Positions 1 through 9,303 are shown, counted from the stretch's first letter. The stretch is 55,814 nt of DNA from Muribaculaceae bacterium (GCA_009775125.1 VSPD01000014.1:1-55814); one strand, 5' to 3'. Notes: generated by a model not told the origin, from the letters alone. Program-made: numbers and translations.

Positions 1-25
1 AGAGTCCGGTGCAATACCGAACTCT
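1..25. repeat. Short inverted repeat at the window edge
   Basis: Arms AGAGTCCGGT and ACCGAACTCT are separated by five bases; nine of ten positions pair, and on the minus strand the tenth is a G-U wobble. It lies about 80 bases beyond the stop of the minus-strand amylase gene and could be part of its terminator, but there is no clean T run. The rest of bases 26-107 shows nothing I can name. Confidence 0.3.
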
Positions 26-107
26 TTCATTAATCGGATAATGTTTAACCCGTCTAACTTTTGGGGGGCACTTCATTGCGCGCCGGGCTTAAATTCGGTT
101 GAGATGT

Positions 108-1544
108 CTACTTGCGGTAGAGGAGGTAGGATGCCAAGGGTGCGGCATTGCCTGTGAGGATGCTGTCGGACGACACTTCGAATGTGCTTTGGTGCACGGC
201 ATCGGTGTACTTGCCGGCAGGGAGTGATGTCTTGATGGTTACCTGCTGCAGGGCATCGGTGAAATTGATTACAGCGGCGCCTTTCGAGCCACGGGCCACT
301 TCGCCAATAGCTCCGTCTTCGGAGAAGAAGATTTGTTCGGGATAGCCTTTCATGTCCTTGCGGAATTTGTTGGCGGCCACAACTTCGGGATGGAAGAATT
401 CATCGTTGCCTCGTGCGCCGATGCGGTTGTTGCCCCAGTAGTTTTCGCGTGTGGAGCCTGCGGGACGGCTGTAAAAGAGCGGACGTCCGTGCTGACGGGC
501 TGCAAGCCATACCCATCCGGCGCGGATCTGGTCGTCGGTAAGGCCGGCCGATTCGTTGGCATTGCAATATGTGTCGTGGCTTTCAACCCATGTCACGAGA
601 TGTTCGGGAGCCACGGGATGACGCCAGTCGGTGAGGTCGGTGGCGTTTACGTTGTGGTTTTCGAGGGCTTTGCGCAGGGAGTGACCATAGTTGCTGGCGC
701 AAAGGTCCATGTATTCGGCGTATTCCGTTTCCTTTACATTGCGGCTTTGAAGCACTTCTCCGTAAATAAAGAGACTGTCGGCGGGAAGGGCAAGTTGAAC
801 TCCGTTGGCGGCTTCACGACCGGTGGCCACGTCCCAGAAATTGTTGCGTTCGGCCTTGGGATCCTTGGGGTCGGACGGCAGGCCGATGTGCCTGGCTGTG
901 TCGTAGCGGAAACCGCGCACGCCAAGAGAGAGCAGGTCGTTGACATACTGCATGTAGTAGGCCTGGAAATCGGGATTTTCCGTGTTCACGTCGGGGAGGC
1001 CGCCCATTTCGCCGGTTGTGCATTGCAGACGGTCGTCGTAGTCGCGTATCGGGGTGAGTCCGGCTTCGTGAAAGAGGTTTTCACGTCCGCCCACCGCGCT
1101 GTCGAGCGATGCGATGATGGCGGAGCGGTCGACGGCCGTGTGGTTGGGGAGCACGTCGACTATGACGCGAACGCCGTATTTGGCGGCGGAGTCGCACATT
1201 GCTTTGAGCTGGTCGCGTGTGCCGAGCATATAGTTGCCGACTTTCCAGTCGGTGGGCTGGTAATAGTAGTACCATTTGCCACGCACGGAGTCGCCGGGCT
1301 GGCTGAAAAGCGCCATGCCTCCGTCTTCGCCCACAAAGCATGTCTGGGCAGGCGAGGTCTGCACGATGGCGTAACCGGCATCGGCTATCTGCTTCATGTT
1401 GGCTGCGATGGTGTCGAAACTCCAGCTCCAGGCATGGAGGATTACTTCGTCTTCGGAGGGAGCTCCGGGGTTGTCGTCGGTGGCAGAGGGGTTGCAAGCC
1501 GTAAGGGCTACGGCGGCAGCTGCCGCGAGATGGTAAAATTTCAT
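108..1544 (-). CDS. GH13 alpha-amylase family lipoprotein
   Basis: A 478-residue glycoside hydrolase family 13 protein, expected to cleave alpha-1,4 glucans outside the cytoplasm. The ATG at 1544 gives a lipoprotein signal peptide with lipobox LTAC (Cys17); an upstream in-frame extension has no signal character and was rejected. Visible GH13 motifs are DVLPNH (region I, about 130-135), GFRYD (nucleophile Asp215), GEVLQ (acid/base Glu263) and ESHD (Asp324). The C-terminal part from about 440 looks like the usual small beta domain. The NlpC/P60 gene lies 67 bp upstream on the same strand, and no promoter is evident in between, so the two may share a transcript. No SusC/SusD pair is adjacent. 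The family is clear; the exact substrate is not. Confidence 0.9.
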   Translation of the reverse strand: MKFYHLAAAAAVALTACNPSATDDNPGAPSEDEVILHAWSWSFDTIAANMKQIADAGYAIVQTSPAQTCFVGEDGGMALFSQPGDSVRGKWYYYYQPTDWKVGNYMLGTRDQLKAMCDSAAKYGVRVIVDVLPNHTAVDRSAIIASLDSAVGGRENLFHEAGLTPIRDYDDRLQCTTGEMGGLPDVNTENPDFQAYYMQYVNDLLSLGVRGFRYDTARHIGLPSDPKDPKAERNNFWDVATGREAANGVQLALPADSLFIYGEVLQSRNVKETEYAEYMDLCASNYGHSLRKALENHNVNATDLTDWRHPVAPEHLVTWVESHDTYCNANESAGLTDDQIRAGWVWLAARQHGRPLFYSRPAGSTRENYWGNNRIGARGNDEFFHPEVVAANKFRKDMKGYPEQIFFSEDGAIGEVARGSKGAAVINFTDALQQVTIKTSLPAGKYTDAVHQSTFEVSSDSILTGNAAPLASYLLYRK

Positions 1545-1611
1545 GGATGATATAATTTTAGTGAAAGATAAGTCTTGGGGGAGTTGGGAAGTTGGGAAGT
1601 TGAGAAGGAGA

Positions 1612-2187
1612 TTATTCGAGGACGCGGCGCGCTCCGATGAAACGGTTGGAATAGTATCCGCCGTCGGGATAGCGGTCGTAGCGTATGCCTCCGGATGTGG
1701 CGGCATGTATGAATGTTACTGTGCCGGATTCGTCGACATCAACGGCCATGCCTACATGCCCTACCCTTGCCTTGCCCGAACGGCGTCCGCCGAAGAAAAG
1801 CAGGTCGCCCGGCCGAATCTCGCCGATGGGCACCCCAATGCCTTGGGTGTACTGCGCCGACGATGAGGGATTGAGCAATATGTCGAAATTACGGAATATA
1901 TAGCTTGTGAATCCTGAGCAATCGAACGATTTCGGGCCTTTGGCTCCGCGACGGTAAGGCCGGCCAAGAAATTTCGCCGCATAGTCTATCACTTCCGACG
2001 CCATAGGGCTTGCCGGCGCGAGCATCGGCGACGACTGCTCGTCGGGAAGGAGGAATGCGTTTGTGGGATCGTCGATATTTGAGAACAGGAAATCGAATGC
2101 GCTGCCGTCGTTGTCTTCAACAGCGGCAGTACGGTTCATGGCAAAGAGTGCAAAAAATGCGATTATCAGATACCTGGCGCAATTCAT
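1612..2187 (-). CDS. NlpC/P60 cell-wall endopeptidase
   Basis: A 191-residue secreted cysteine peptidase predicted to cut peptidoglycan stem peptides. Residues 1-22 form a signal peptide. The C-terminal NlpC/P60 domain shows the catalytic Cys90 in FDCSGFTSY, His144 in GHVGMAVD and a third polar residue, His161, in FIHAA. The middle region (25-65) is low-complexity linker. A possible GTG start exists at 2193, but it sits inside a perfect TAAATTTG promoter -7 box (minus strand, 2193-2200), so the ATG at 2187 is preferred. Such a transcript would have almost no leader. The fold assignment is firm; the peptide bond cut is unknown. Confidence 0.88.
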   Translation of the reverse strand: MNCARYLIIAFFALFAMNRTAAVEDNDGSAFDFLFSNIDDPTNAFLLPDEQSSPMLAPASPMASEVIDYAAKFLGRPYRRGAKGPKSFDCSGFTSYIFRNFDILLNPSSSAQYTQGIGVPIGEIRPGDLLFFGGRRSGKARVGHVGMAVDVDESGTVTFIHAATSGGIRYDRYPDGGYYSNRFIGARRVLE

Positions 2188-2275
2188 GGTCACAAATTTA
2201 CAAAAAAAGCGCAGGCAGGCCTCGTCAAGTGTTAACTTTAACTCTCTTTTAACATTTTTTTATCGGGAATCCGGC

Positions 2276-2476
2276 TCACACGTCTTCGGAAAAATCGTAT
2301 GCGCCGGCTGTGTCGATTTGCGTTTGCGAGCGGCGCGCGGTGTCGTCGAGGGTTTCTTTATGGCCCGACAGCGCGGCAAACGGCGCAAATTGCGCGGCTC
2401 TTGCGGCGGGCGACATGCGCTTGCGATAGCGTGGCTCCCAGGCGGGATGATTTATTATGTCGTCGTAATTGTTCAT
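2276..2476 (-). CDS. YolD-like small protein
   Basis: A 66-residue protein with the phrase RMSPAARAAQFAPFAALSGH, close to the signature of YolD-like proteins that accompany Y-family polymerases in Firmicutes. It starts inside the polymerase stop codon (ATGA overlap, 2473-2476), so translation is probably coupled. Unusually for this window it has a good Shine-Dalgarno, AGGAGG at 2486-2491 on the minus strand. The role is unknown; family members are thought to act with the polymerase in the SOS response. The 88 bases from here to the NlpC/P60 gene hold that gene's -7 box and nothing else I can see. Confidence 0.8.
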   Translation of the reverse strand: MNNYDDIINHPAWEPRYRKRMSPAARAAQFAPFAALSGHKETLDDTARRSQTQIDTAGAYDFSEDV

Positions 2477-3960
2477 GCTTTGTGTCCTCCTATTTGGGTG
2501 TTGCGTATTCGCGTCGTGGCTCCTTCGGCATAGTCAAGGCCTTTGAGCAGGGCGTTCTTGCCGAATTTGCGTTTCAGGGCCAAGGTGGCCGCCATGAGCC
2601 TGCGCTCTTTGGCGAGTTCGGCCTCTTCTTGCCGGCGTTGCCGCCGCAGGGTGTCGTAATCGACAAACAGGTTGAGTTGCAGCGGCATTGTCTCTTTGCC
2701 GGCAAGACTTTCGTGCATCACCTTGCCGGCTGTAAGGTTGATACGCCTTATCAGCAAACCGGGGCGCGCGATGCGGCCAAATAATTTCCTGACAGCTTCC
2801 GTGATAAGACGTGCCGACGATGTCTGCCGGCCGAGACATACCGTGCCGTGGGCATGCTTCGGCGCTTTTCGACCGAATCTGTCGACAACGATTTCGCCAT
2901 CGTAACTGTCGCGCAGCTCCTTGTTTTTAAGATTTTCCACGTCGTAGCCTATGGTGAGCACAAGCTGTTCGGTAACAAGATGCTTGCCGAACAAGTCGAG
3001 GGCGAGCGACTCGGCCATCTCCATCGCCACTATTTCGGCCTTTTCCGTGGTGTATGCTTCGGTGAGCACCTGCCCCGTGCCTAACGATGACGATTCGGGG
3101 CGATATGCCTTCACCAAATCCATAGTAACGGGTTCACGCCCCCATGCGTGGTCGATGAGCAATTCCGCGTTTATTCCCAGCAGGCAGAACAGCACATTCT
3201 CGTTGGCAAGCGACATGCGCGCAATGTCGCCCATCGTGCGTATCCCATATGGCGCGAGCCGTGCCTCTATGCCGTGGCCGACGCGCCAGAAATCGGAGAG
3301 CGGCATGTGGCTCCACAGCGTGCGCCGGTAACTGTCCTCGTCGAGCTCGGCAATGCGCACACCGTCGCTGTCGGGAGCCTGTTTTTTGGCCACGATGTCC
3401 ATTGCCACTTTGGCCAGATACATATTTGTGCCTATTCCGGCCGTGGCCGTGATGCCCGTAGCGGCGAGCACGTCGCGTATCATGGTCATGGCCAGAGTGT
3501 GTGCCGTCATGCGGTGCATTTTCAGATAAGCCGTAGCGTCGATAAACACCTCGTCGATAGAATAGATGTGGATGTCTTCCGGAGCTATATATTTCAGATA
3601 CACTTCGTAGATGCGCGCGCTGTAATCGATGTAAAGCGCCATGCGCGGCGGCGCCACTATATAGTCCACGGCAAAATCCTGACGCTCGGCCAACAGGCGG
3701 CCCGAGACCGATTTCCACATACGCCCCCGCCAGCGGTTGGCCTTGCGCACCTTTTGCACCACCTCAAACAGTCTCGGCCTGCCTCCTATTCCGAGAGCTT
3801 TAAGCGATGGCGACACGGCCAGACATATCGTCTTTTCCGTGCGGCTTATGTCGGCCACCACCAGATTCGTGTCGAGCGGATCGAGGCGGCGTTCCACACA
3901 TTCCACCGATGCGTAAAACGATTTGAGGTCAATGGCTATGTATATCCGTGCTCCGTCCAT
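2473..3960 (-). CDS. Y-family DNA polymerase, UvrX/UmuC-like
   Basis: A 495-residue translesion polymerase that would copy damaged DNA. Catalytic signatures are IAIDLKSFYASVE (Asp11, steric-gate region) and IYSIDEVFID (Asp136, Glu137). The helix-hairpin-helix thumb follows at about 225-260 and a little-finger domain at about 300-420; the last 75 residues are charged and helical. Start chosen at ATG 3960, because the 21-residue extension further upstream is Cys/Leu-rich and not conserved-looking. The pairing with a YolD-like gene points to the UvrX branch rather than DinB. A TACTTTTG -7 box lies at 3988-3995 (minus strand), about 28 bp upstream. I see no clear LexA operator. Confidence 0.9.
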   Translation of the reverse strand: MDGARIYIAIDLKSFYASVECVERRLDPLDTNLVVADISRTEKTICLAVSPSLKALGIGGRPRLFEVVQKVRKANRWRGRMWKSVSGRLLAERQDFAVDYIVAPPRMALYIDYSARIYEVYLKYIAPEDIHIYSIDEVFIDATAYLKMHRMTAHTLAMTMIRDVLAATGITATAGIGTNMYLAKVAMDIVAKKQAPDSDGVRIAELDEDSYRRTLWSHMPLSDFWRVGHGIEARLAPYGIRTMGDIARMSLANENVLFCLLGINAELLIDHAWGREPVTMDLVKAYRPESSSLGTGQVLTEAYTTEKAEIVAMEMAESLALDLFGKHLVTEQLVLTIGYDVENLKNKELRDSYDGEIVVDRFGRKAPKHAHGTVCLGRQTSSARLITEAVRKLFGRIARPGLLIRRINLTAGKVMHESLAGKETMPLQLNLFVDYDTLRRQRRQEEAELAKERRLMAATLALKRKFGKNALLKGLDYAEGATTRIRNTQIGGHKA

Positions 3961-4105
3961 GATAAACGACCAATTTTTCCGTACTGACAAAAGTAGCGCC
4001 AAACACGGGCAACAATTAAGCACTTTTATGTTAAAAAATGTGTTTTACCGTAAAAGAAAGCCCCTGCTCGGAGAAAAACCACTATTTTTGCATAAAGTTT
4101 TACTT

Positions 4106-4609
4106 ATGACCAATCATCAATTATATCTCGACGACACAACACCGGTAGAAAATCTGGAATTCGAGCCTATCAGCAAAAAATACAAAAATGTGCAGATTAT
4201 CAGCGCCTCAATCGCATATATAGCCCTGATGGCGCTTGCCCTGCTTCTTCTGCTGGCCGACAGCCCGTGGTGGTGCATCGCGGCAGAGGCAGTTATCGCC
4301 GTGGCGTTTGCGGTAAACATCGCCATATTGCGAAAGGCTTTCCAATTCAAAGGCTATGCTCTCCGCGAGCAGGATTTCACATACCGCACAGGGGCGATAT
4401 TTCCGAAAGTAACCACTATTCCATACGCGCGCATCCAGCAGGTAAGCATCGGACAGAACCCTGTTTCAAAACATTTCGGCCTATGCTCACTGGATGTGGA
4501 AAACGGGGCGCAGACGCTCTCGTCAATATCAATCCCGGGCCTGTCGGAAGAAAAAGCCCAGCAAATCAAAACAATCATCACCGGAAAACTCGGAAATAGC
4601 CATGACTGA
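4106..4609 (+). CDS. Bacterial PH-domain (YdbS-like) membrane protein
   Basis: A 167-residue protein with two adjacent transmembrane helices (about 31-52 and 56-76) followed by a bPH2 domain (about 80-160) carrying the phrase TTIPYARIQQVSIGQNPVSKHFG, typical of YdbS-type proteins. The ATG at 4106 is preferred; 4083-4090 is TATTTTTG, a perfect -7 box, placing the start 15 bases after it and excluding longer in-frame versions. The next gene overlaps by 8 bp. In Bacillus the YdbS/YdbT pair is implicated in envelope stress and resistance to bacteriocins; that role here is inference. Confidence 0.85.
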   Translation: MTNHQLYLDDTTPVENLEFEPISKKYKNVQIISASIAYIALMALALLLLLADSPWWCIAAEAVIAVAFAVNIAILRKAFQFKGYALREQDFTYRTGAIFPKVTTIPYARIQQVSIGQNPVSKHFGLCSLDVENGAQTLSSISIPGLSEEKAQQIKTIITGKLGNSHD

Positions 4610-6068
4610 TTTCTCTGTGCCGCAAAGGATGAGCCCGGCCGCCTTCTTTATTATTTTTATAAAGATGGTGAAAACTCTGTTCGGCGCGGTTTTCGTTTAC
4701 AATCTTGCCGACCTTGGAATTAATGGCCGCGACGCTCTGGTAACAATAGCCGTAAGCATAGGGATACTGATAGGCGCTTCGCTGATTTTGGCGGCAATGG
4801 CTTATTTCCCTAAAAAATACTATATCAAGGACCGGAACCTCATCTTCTCCCATGGAGTGCTGAGCCGCGAAACCACGACCGTACCCCTCGACCGCATCCA
4901 CTCGCTGCGCACCAAGCAAGGAATATGGTACAGGCTGCTGGGCATGAAAGGCATCGTAGTCGATACCCTCGCTTCGAAAGGCGAAGAATTGGAGCTGATT
5001 CTTGACGAGCCCGATTGGCAAAGCCTTATTTACTTTATTGAGCGCGGCGAATCAGGAGCGACCGTATCGGCGCATGAGCCACCGCCTTATAATCCGACAT
5101 CGACCATGCGGTTCGGGTATAAGAATCTGATTATGGACGCCTTGTGCCAAAATCATCTAAAAGGGATGGCTCTGTTTGGCGGTGTGCTGGCCTTGGCAAA
5201 CGACTTTGCAAACAACATTACGGAAGAAACGGTGGAAACGATTTTCACCTATTCCGAATCGTTTTTCGAGTCGCTGATGGTGTCGACATTGCGGCTGGCC
5301 GTATTTCTGGCCGCCATCTACGGCATAATCCTTATTCTTTGGCTTGGCAATGCTATATTGCGCTATGGCGACATGACGCTCGTCTACGACAACCGCCTGC
5401 TCACGTTCACCCACGGCCTGCTCTCACGGTCGAGTTGCCGATTCGCGTTCGACAAAATATGCACAATATGGGTCAAGCGAAATTTCCTCGAAAAGAAACT
5501 GGGACTGTGCACATTGGCACTCCGACAGGCTCTTAACGCCACTGCCATGAAAGAGAACGAAAACCTGAAACTGTATTCACGCGACATCTCCGGGTTCTTT
5601 CTCGATTGGTGGCTCGGCAAGGGCTACGAGGACGCGTCCACCATAACCGAAGCAAAATCGGGGCGCGGGGCGGCTATACGCGCCATGCTGCCCGACATGC
5701 CGATTATAGTCGTGGCGACAATAATATTTATATCGTTCGATTTGTATATCTGGCTCCTGCTTCCGGCTGCATACTTTGCGGCGTCGGTGCTCATGGGCAT
5801 AAGCGCGATGCGCCACAGCCGTATCGTGCTAAAAGACAAATATCTTATCATACATGCCGGGCGGCTCGCCGAGATTGACAATTACATTAAATACGGCGAC
5901 ATCGAAGTGGTAAGAATCCGCCGGACGCCCTTTACGAAACTCACCCGCCGCGTCACCCTCCTGCTCGCTACTTCCGGCTCCGCCTTCTCCATCGCCAGCC
6001 TCCGCGACGACGAAGCCCGCCAAATCTACGAGCTAATCCTCGCCAATCCATTGTCTATACAAGAGTGA
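4602..6068 (+). CDS. YdbT-like protein with repeated PH domains
   Basis: A 488-residue membrane protein that pairs with the preceding gene. Three bPH2 repeats are recognisable: about 60-150 (RETTTVPLDRIHSLRTKQGIWYRLLGMKG), 260-350 (SRSSCRFAFDKICTIWVKRN) and 395-480, each preceded by two hydrophobic helices. This is the YdbT architecture. The start ATG at 4602 overlaps the upstream stop by 8 bp, so the two genes are probably translated together. The gene ends convergently towards prfC. The family is clear; the ligand of the PH domains is unknown. Confidence 0.85.
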   Translation: MTDFSVPQRMSPAAFFIIFIKMVKTLFGAVFVYNLADLGINGRDALVTIAVSIGILIGASLILAAMAYFPKKYYIKDRNLIFSHGVLSRETTTVPLDRIHSLRTKQGIWYRLLGMKGIVVDTLASKGEELELILDEPDWQSLIYFIERGESGATVSAHEPPPYNPTSTMRFGYKNLIMDALCQNHLKGMALFGGVLALANDFANNITEETVETIFTYSESFFESLMVSTLRLAVFLAAIYGIILILWLGNAILRYGDMTLVYDNRLLTFTHGLLSRSSCRFAFDKICTIWVKRNFLEKKLGLCTLALRQALNATAMKENENLKLYSRDISGFFLDWWLGKGYEDASTITEAKSGRGAAIRAMLPDMPIIVVATIIFISFDLYIWLLLPAAYFAASVLMGISAMRHSRIVLKDKYLIIHAGRLAEIDNYIKYGDIEVVRIRRTPFTKLTRRVTLLLATSGSAFSIASLRDDEARQIYELILANPLSIQE

Positions 6069-6506
6069 ACTTTACATGACGCTGCGCTTGGCTCGAACCA
6101 TCATGAACTATGAAAGAACCAAAATGAACCATCTTTTATCTCGCGCGCAGCCCGGCGAAAGCACAATCCTCACCCATATTTGAAAAGAAATGCAAGACCG
6201 CAGTTGCGGTCGAATACGTTAGGCACGGGCAATAGCCCGTGTTTATTTGGTTTACGTAAGTTCGACTGCGGCCGCAGTCGAATATCAACGATTCATCATA
6301 ACTTTCGCCCATGCCTACCATATTAAGCGGCTCTGCCGCTTGGTGAGGGTGGGTATGTCACAATACCAAGCAGTAGGGACGCACGGCTCGTGCGTCCGGG
6401 AAATCATATTGGTATTTGGTTGATAGTCAATTATTCATCTGCGGACGCACGAGCCGTGCGTCCCTACAATCTCGGCATCAGCCTTTTTGACACACCAACT
6501 CCTGCA
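6069..6506. repeat. 438-bp convergent gap filled with palindromes
   Basis: No credible gene. It holds, in order: GACCGCA/TGCGGTC at 6196-6211; CACGGGC/GCCCGTG at 6224-6241; a perfect 22-bp palindrome at 6261-6282 centred on GCGGCCGC; AAGCGGC/GCCGCTT at 6325-6341; then a head-to-head pair of the dispersed palindrome (annotated separately). The right edge, read on the minus strand, is GTGTGTCAAAAAGGC, matching the end of the element at 45540. The YdbT-like and prfC transcripts converge here, so some of these hairpins may also serve as terminators. A 61-codon minus-strand reading frame at 6136-6321 is a translation of the palindromes and was rejected. Confidence 0.7.
6377..6463. repeat. Dispersed palindrome, head-to-head pair 1
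   Basis: Two 21-base palindromes (arms GGACGCACG and CGTGCGTCC, centre GCT or AGC) at 6377-6397 and 6443-6463, in opposite orientation, flanked outward by GTA and TAC. They can each fold alone or pair with one another across the 45-base centre. Located between convergent genes. Confidence 0.9.
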
Positions 6507-8087
6507 TTAGAATTCGCTGGTGAAGTGGAATCGGATTTTGGGGAAGTCGGCCTGAGCCATCTGGAGCACGTAGTTGGAGTCGGCAAGGAATACGTCGCGG
6601 CCTTCACGGTCGAGGGCCATGTATTGGTGCTTGCGTTTCTTAAACTGAGCGAGGGCTTCGGCATCGTCGGATTCTACCCAGCAGGCCTTGTAAAGAGAGA
6701 TAGGCTCCCAACGGCATTGGGCGCCGTACTCGTGGAGGAGGCGGTATTGGATTACCTCAAATTGGAGCTGGCCTACCGTGCCTATGAGTTTGCGTCCGTT
6801 GAACTGGTTGACGAAAAGCTGGGCCACGCCCTCGTCCATAAGCTGCTGGATGCCTTTTTCGAGTTGCTTCGACTTCATGGGGTCGGTGTTCTCGATGTAT
6901 TTGAACATCTCGGGGGAGAAACTCGGGAGGCCCTTGAACTGCATATCTTCGCCGGATGTGAGAGTGTCGCCGATTTTGAAGTTGCCGGTGTCGGGGATAC
7001 CGACGATGTCGCCGGGGAATGCTTCGTCGACAATACTTTTTTTCTGCGCCATGAAAGCCGTGGGCGCGGCAAAACGCATCATCTTGCCCGAGCGGACATG
7101 CTTATAGTTGGCGTTACGCTCAAATTTGCCGGAGCATATTTTCACAAAGGCAATGCACGAGCGGTGGTTGGGATCCATGTTGGCATGAATCTTGAACACG
7201 AATCCGGAAAAGGTGTTTTCGTCGGGGTTGATTGTGCGTTCCTCGGCGGCGACAGGACGAGGCGACGGGGCTATCTTGACGAAGCAGTCGAGAAGTTCTT
7301 TCACGCCAAAGGTGTTGAGGGCAGAGCCGAAGAATACGGGAGCCATGCGTCCGGCAAGATATTCCTCTACATCGAATTCGGGATATACGCCTTCGATGAG
7401 TTCGAGGTCGTCACGCAGTTTGGCTGCATCGGTTTCGCCAACGGCCCGGTCGATACGAGGGTCGTTGATATCGTCGATTTCGACACGTTCCGACACACGC
7501 TGCTTGTTGGGCGTGAACAGGTCGATGCCGTTTTCGTAAATATTGTAAACACCTTTAAATTTCGCGCCTATGTTGATAGGCCATGAGAGGGGGCGCACGC
7601 CAATTTTAAGTTCCGATTCGAGTTCGTCGAGTATCTCGAACGGGTCGCGTCCCTCGCGGTCGAGTTTGTTTACGAAGATAATTACGGGCGTGGAGCGCAT
7701 ACGGCACACCTCCATAAGCCGGCGTGTCTGCTGCTCGACACCTTTTGCCACGTCGACAACGATAATTACAGAGTCGACGGCGGTCAGCGTCCGATATGTA
7801 TCCTCGGCGAAGTCCTGGTGACCGGGGGTGTCGAGGATATTTATCTTGTAGTCGCCATAATCAAACGCCATAACGGAGGTGGCAACGGAGATGCCGCGCT
7901 GGCGCTCGATATCCATCCAGTCGGAAGTGGCGGTTTTCTTGATTTTATTTGATTTTACGGCACCGGCAATATGGATTGCGCCGCCGAAAAGGAGCAATTT
8001 TTCTGTGAGGGTTGTTTTACCGGCATCGGGGTGCGAGATAATCGCAAAGGTGCGCCGGCGTTGGATTTCGTCGGTAAGTTCTGACAT
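6507..8087 (-). CDS. prfC: Peptide chain release factor 3
   Basis: A 526-residue translational GTPase that recycles RF1/RF2 after termination. The G domain shows the P-loop SHPDAGKTTLTEKLL (about 19-33), the RGIS switch I, DTPGHQDF (G3) and NKLDREG (G4). The region after the P-loop (GGAIHIAGAVK) and the overall length match RF3 rather than EF-G or TypA. ATG 8087 lies 9 bp after the rfbD stop, so the two are cotranscribed. Confidence 0.97.
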   Translation of the reverse strand: MSELTDEIQRRRTFAIISHPDAGKTTLTEKLLLFGGAIHIAGAVKSNKIKKTATSDWMDIERQRGISVATSVMAFDYGDYKINILDTPGHQDFAEDTYRTLTAVDSVIIVVDVAKGVEQQTRRLMEVCRMRSTPVIIFVNKLDREGRDPFEILDELESELKIGVRPLSWPINIGAKFKGVYNIYENGIDLFTPNKQRVSERVEIDDINDPRIDRAVGETDAAKLRDDLELIEGVYPEFDVEEYLAGRMAPVFFGSALNTFGVKELLDCFVKIAPSPRPVAAEERTINPDENTFSGFVFKIHANMDPNHRSCIAFVKICSGKFERNANYKHVRSGKMMRFAAPTAFMAQKKSIVDEAFPGDIVGIPDTGNFKIGDTLTSGEDMQFKGLPSFSPEMFKYIENTDPMKSKQLEKGIQQLMDEGVAQLFVNQFNGRKLIGTVGQLQFEVIQYRLLHEYGAQCRWEPISLYKACWVESDDAEALAQFKKRKHQYMALDREGRDVFLADSNYVLQMAQADFPKIRFHFTSEF

Positions 8088-8096
8088 TGGCGGATG

Positions 8097-8963
8097 CTAT
8101 TGTGGCAGTTCGTTGAGGCGTTGCAGGCAGTGGCGGAGAGATGTTTCCCAATGAGGGATTTTGATGCCGTAGGTGGCCTTTATGCGTGATTTGTCGAGCA
8201 CGGAATAGAACGGGCGAGTGGCCGGTGTGGGATAGTCGGCAGAGGGGATGGGCGATATTTTCACGTTCTCGCTGCCGGCGATGCGGTGGATGGCCACGGC
8301 AAAGTCGTACCACGAAGCCACGCCTTCGTCGGTGAAATGGTAGATGCCGCCAACCCATCGATGGTCGGAGAGTATCGAGACGATTGCATTTGCAAGGTCG
8401 AGGGCGTAGGTGGGGGTTCCGATTTGGTCGGCTACAACCTTGATTGCGCCACGTTCACGGCCGATGCGGAGCATTGTCTTTACGAAATTGTTGCCAAACG
8501 GCGAGTAGAGCCATGCCGTGCGTATCACGATGCTGTCGGGCACGAGGGCAAGCAGGGCTGTCTCTCCCTTGCGTTTGGTCGAGCCATACTGCGATGTGGG
8601 GTTCACCTTGTCGCTCTCGGTGTAGGGGCGATAGGCGTGCCCGTCGAACACATAGTCGGTGGAGATGTGTATCATCTTTATGTCGCGGTCGGCGGCTATG
8701 CGGGCGAGGTTTTCAACGGCGTCGGTGTTCACCGCCGCGCATTTTCCTGATTCTTCCTCGGCACGGTCGACAGCTGTATAGGCTGCGCAGTTCACAATAT
8801 GCGTGAACTCTCGGCCGGCAAACCAACGCTCCACTTCGGCGCGGTCGGTGAGGTCGAGATCCTGATAATCGATATAAGTAGTGATGCCGGGCATTTTTTC
8901 TTCCAGCACGCCACGTAATTCGCTGCCAAGTTGTCCGTTGGCTCCGGTGATAAGAATATTCAT
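8097..8963 (-). CDS. rfbD: dTDP-4-dehydrorhamnose reductase
   Basis: A 288-residue extended short-chain dehydrogenase that makes the last step to dTDP-L-rhamnose for surface polysaccharide. It begins with the Rossmann motif MNILITGANGQLGSEL; the catalytic YxxxK is YGSTK (about 128-132), preceded by HISTDYVFDG. An upstream in-frame extension to 9032 is lysine-rich and lacks family similarity, so ATG 8963 was chosen. No rfbA, rfbB or rfbC is adjacent. Confidence 0.95.
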   Translation of the reverse strand: MNILITGANGQLGSELRGVLEEKMPGITTYIDYQDLDLTDRAEVERWFAGREFTHIVNCAAYTAVDRAEEESGKCAAVNTDAVENLARIAADRDIKMIHISTDYVFDGHAYRPYTESDKVNPTSQYGSTKRKGETALLALVPDSIVIRTAWLYSPFGNNFVKTMLRIGRERGAIKVVADQIGTPTYALDLANAIVSILSDHRWVGGIYHFTDEGVASWYDFAVAIHRIAGSENVKISPIPSADYPTPATRPFYSVLDKSRIKATYGIKIPHWETSLRHCLQRLNELPQ

Positions 8964-9054
8964 AAAAGATTGCTTTCCAAAATCGGTTGCAAAGCTACGA
9001 ATTTTTTTGCGAATAACCAAATTTGGAAACAATCATTTCGGGCCGCCATGCGGG

Positions 9055-9303
9055 CTATTTCTTGCGGTGGAATATTGAGTAGAGACGACGCCCGACCGTG
9101 ATGGCGAGCATGGCGTAGTCCATGAAATTGAGCGCGCCGGCAATGCGGCCGACGAGAGTGCCGGCAATGCGGTTGCCGGAAGTGTAGGGTTCGACCTGTT
9201 TAATCATGTCCTGCCGGCTTATTTCGATACGCATAAGGGTGAGCATACGCTGGAAGCGGATTTCGTCGAGGGTATAACCCCGCCATTGGCTATTGTCTTT
9301 CAT
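9055..9303 (-). CDS. Small hypothetical protein, possibly membrane-associated
   Basis: An 82-residue protein (MKDNSQWRGYTLDEIRFQRM...). The N-terminal half is charged and helical; the C-terminal half holds a glycine/alanine-rich moderately hydrophobic stretch (about 48-72) and a basic tail. Its ATG (9303) lies 14 bp inside the end of the upstream holin-like gene, indicating coupled translation. I do not recognise the family. The context (two YtxH-type proteins and a holin-like protein) suggests an envelope role. Confidence 0.7.
   Translation of the reverse strand: MKDNSQWRGYTLDEIRFQRMLTLMRIEISRQDMIKQVEPYTSGNRIAGTLVGRIAGALNFMDYAMLAITVGRRLYSIFHRKK

Noticed and set aside
333..1550. A 405-codon plus-strand open frame opposite the amylase gene
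   Set aside because: The minus strand carries intact GH13 motifs; the plus frame has no domain and reflects codon bias.
6136..6321. A 61-codon minus-strand frame in the palindromic gap
   Set aside because: It translates a row of palindromes; such peptides recur as false gene calls around these repeats.
6177..6470. CRISPR array
   Set aside because: The palindromes are paired inverted elements, not regularly spaced direct repeats with unique spacers.
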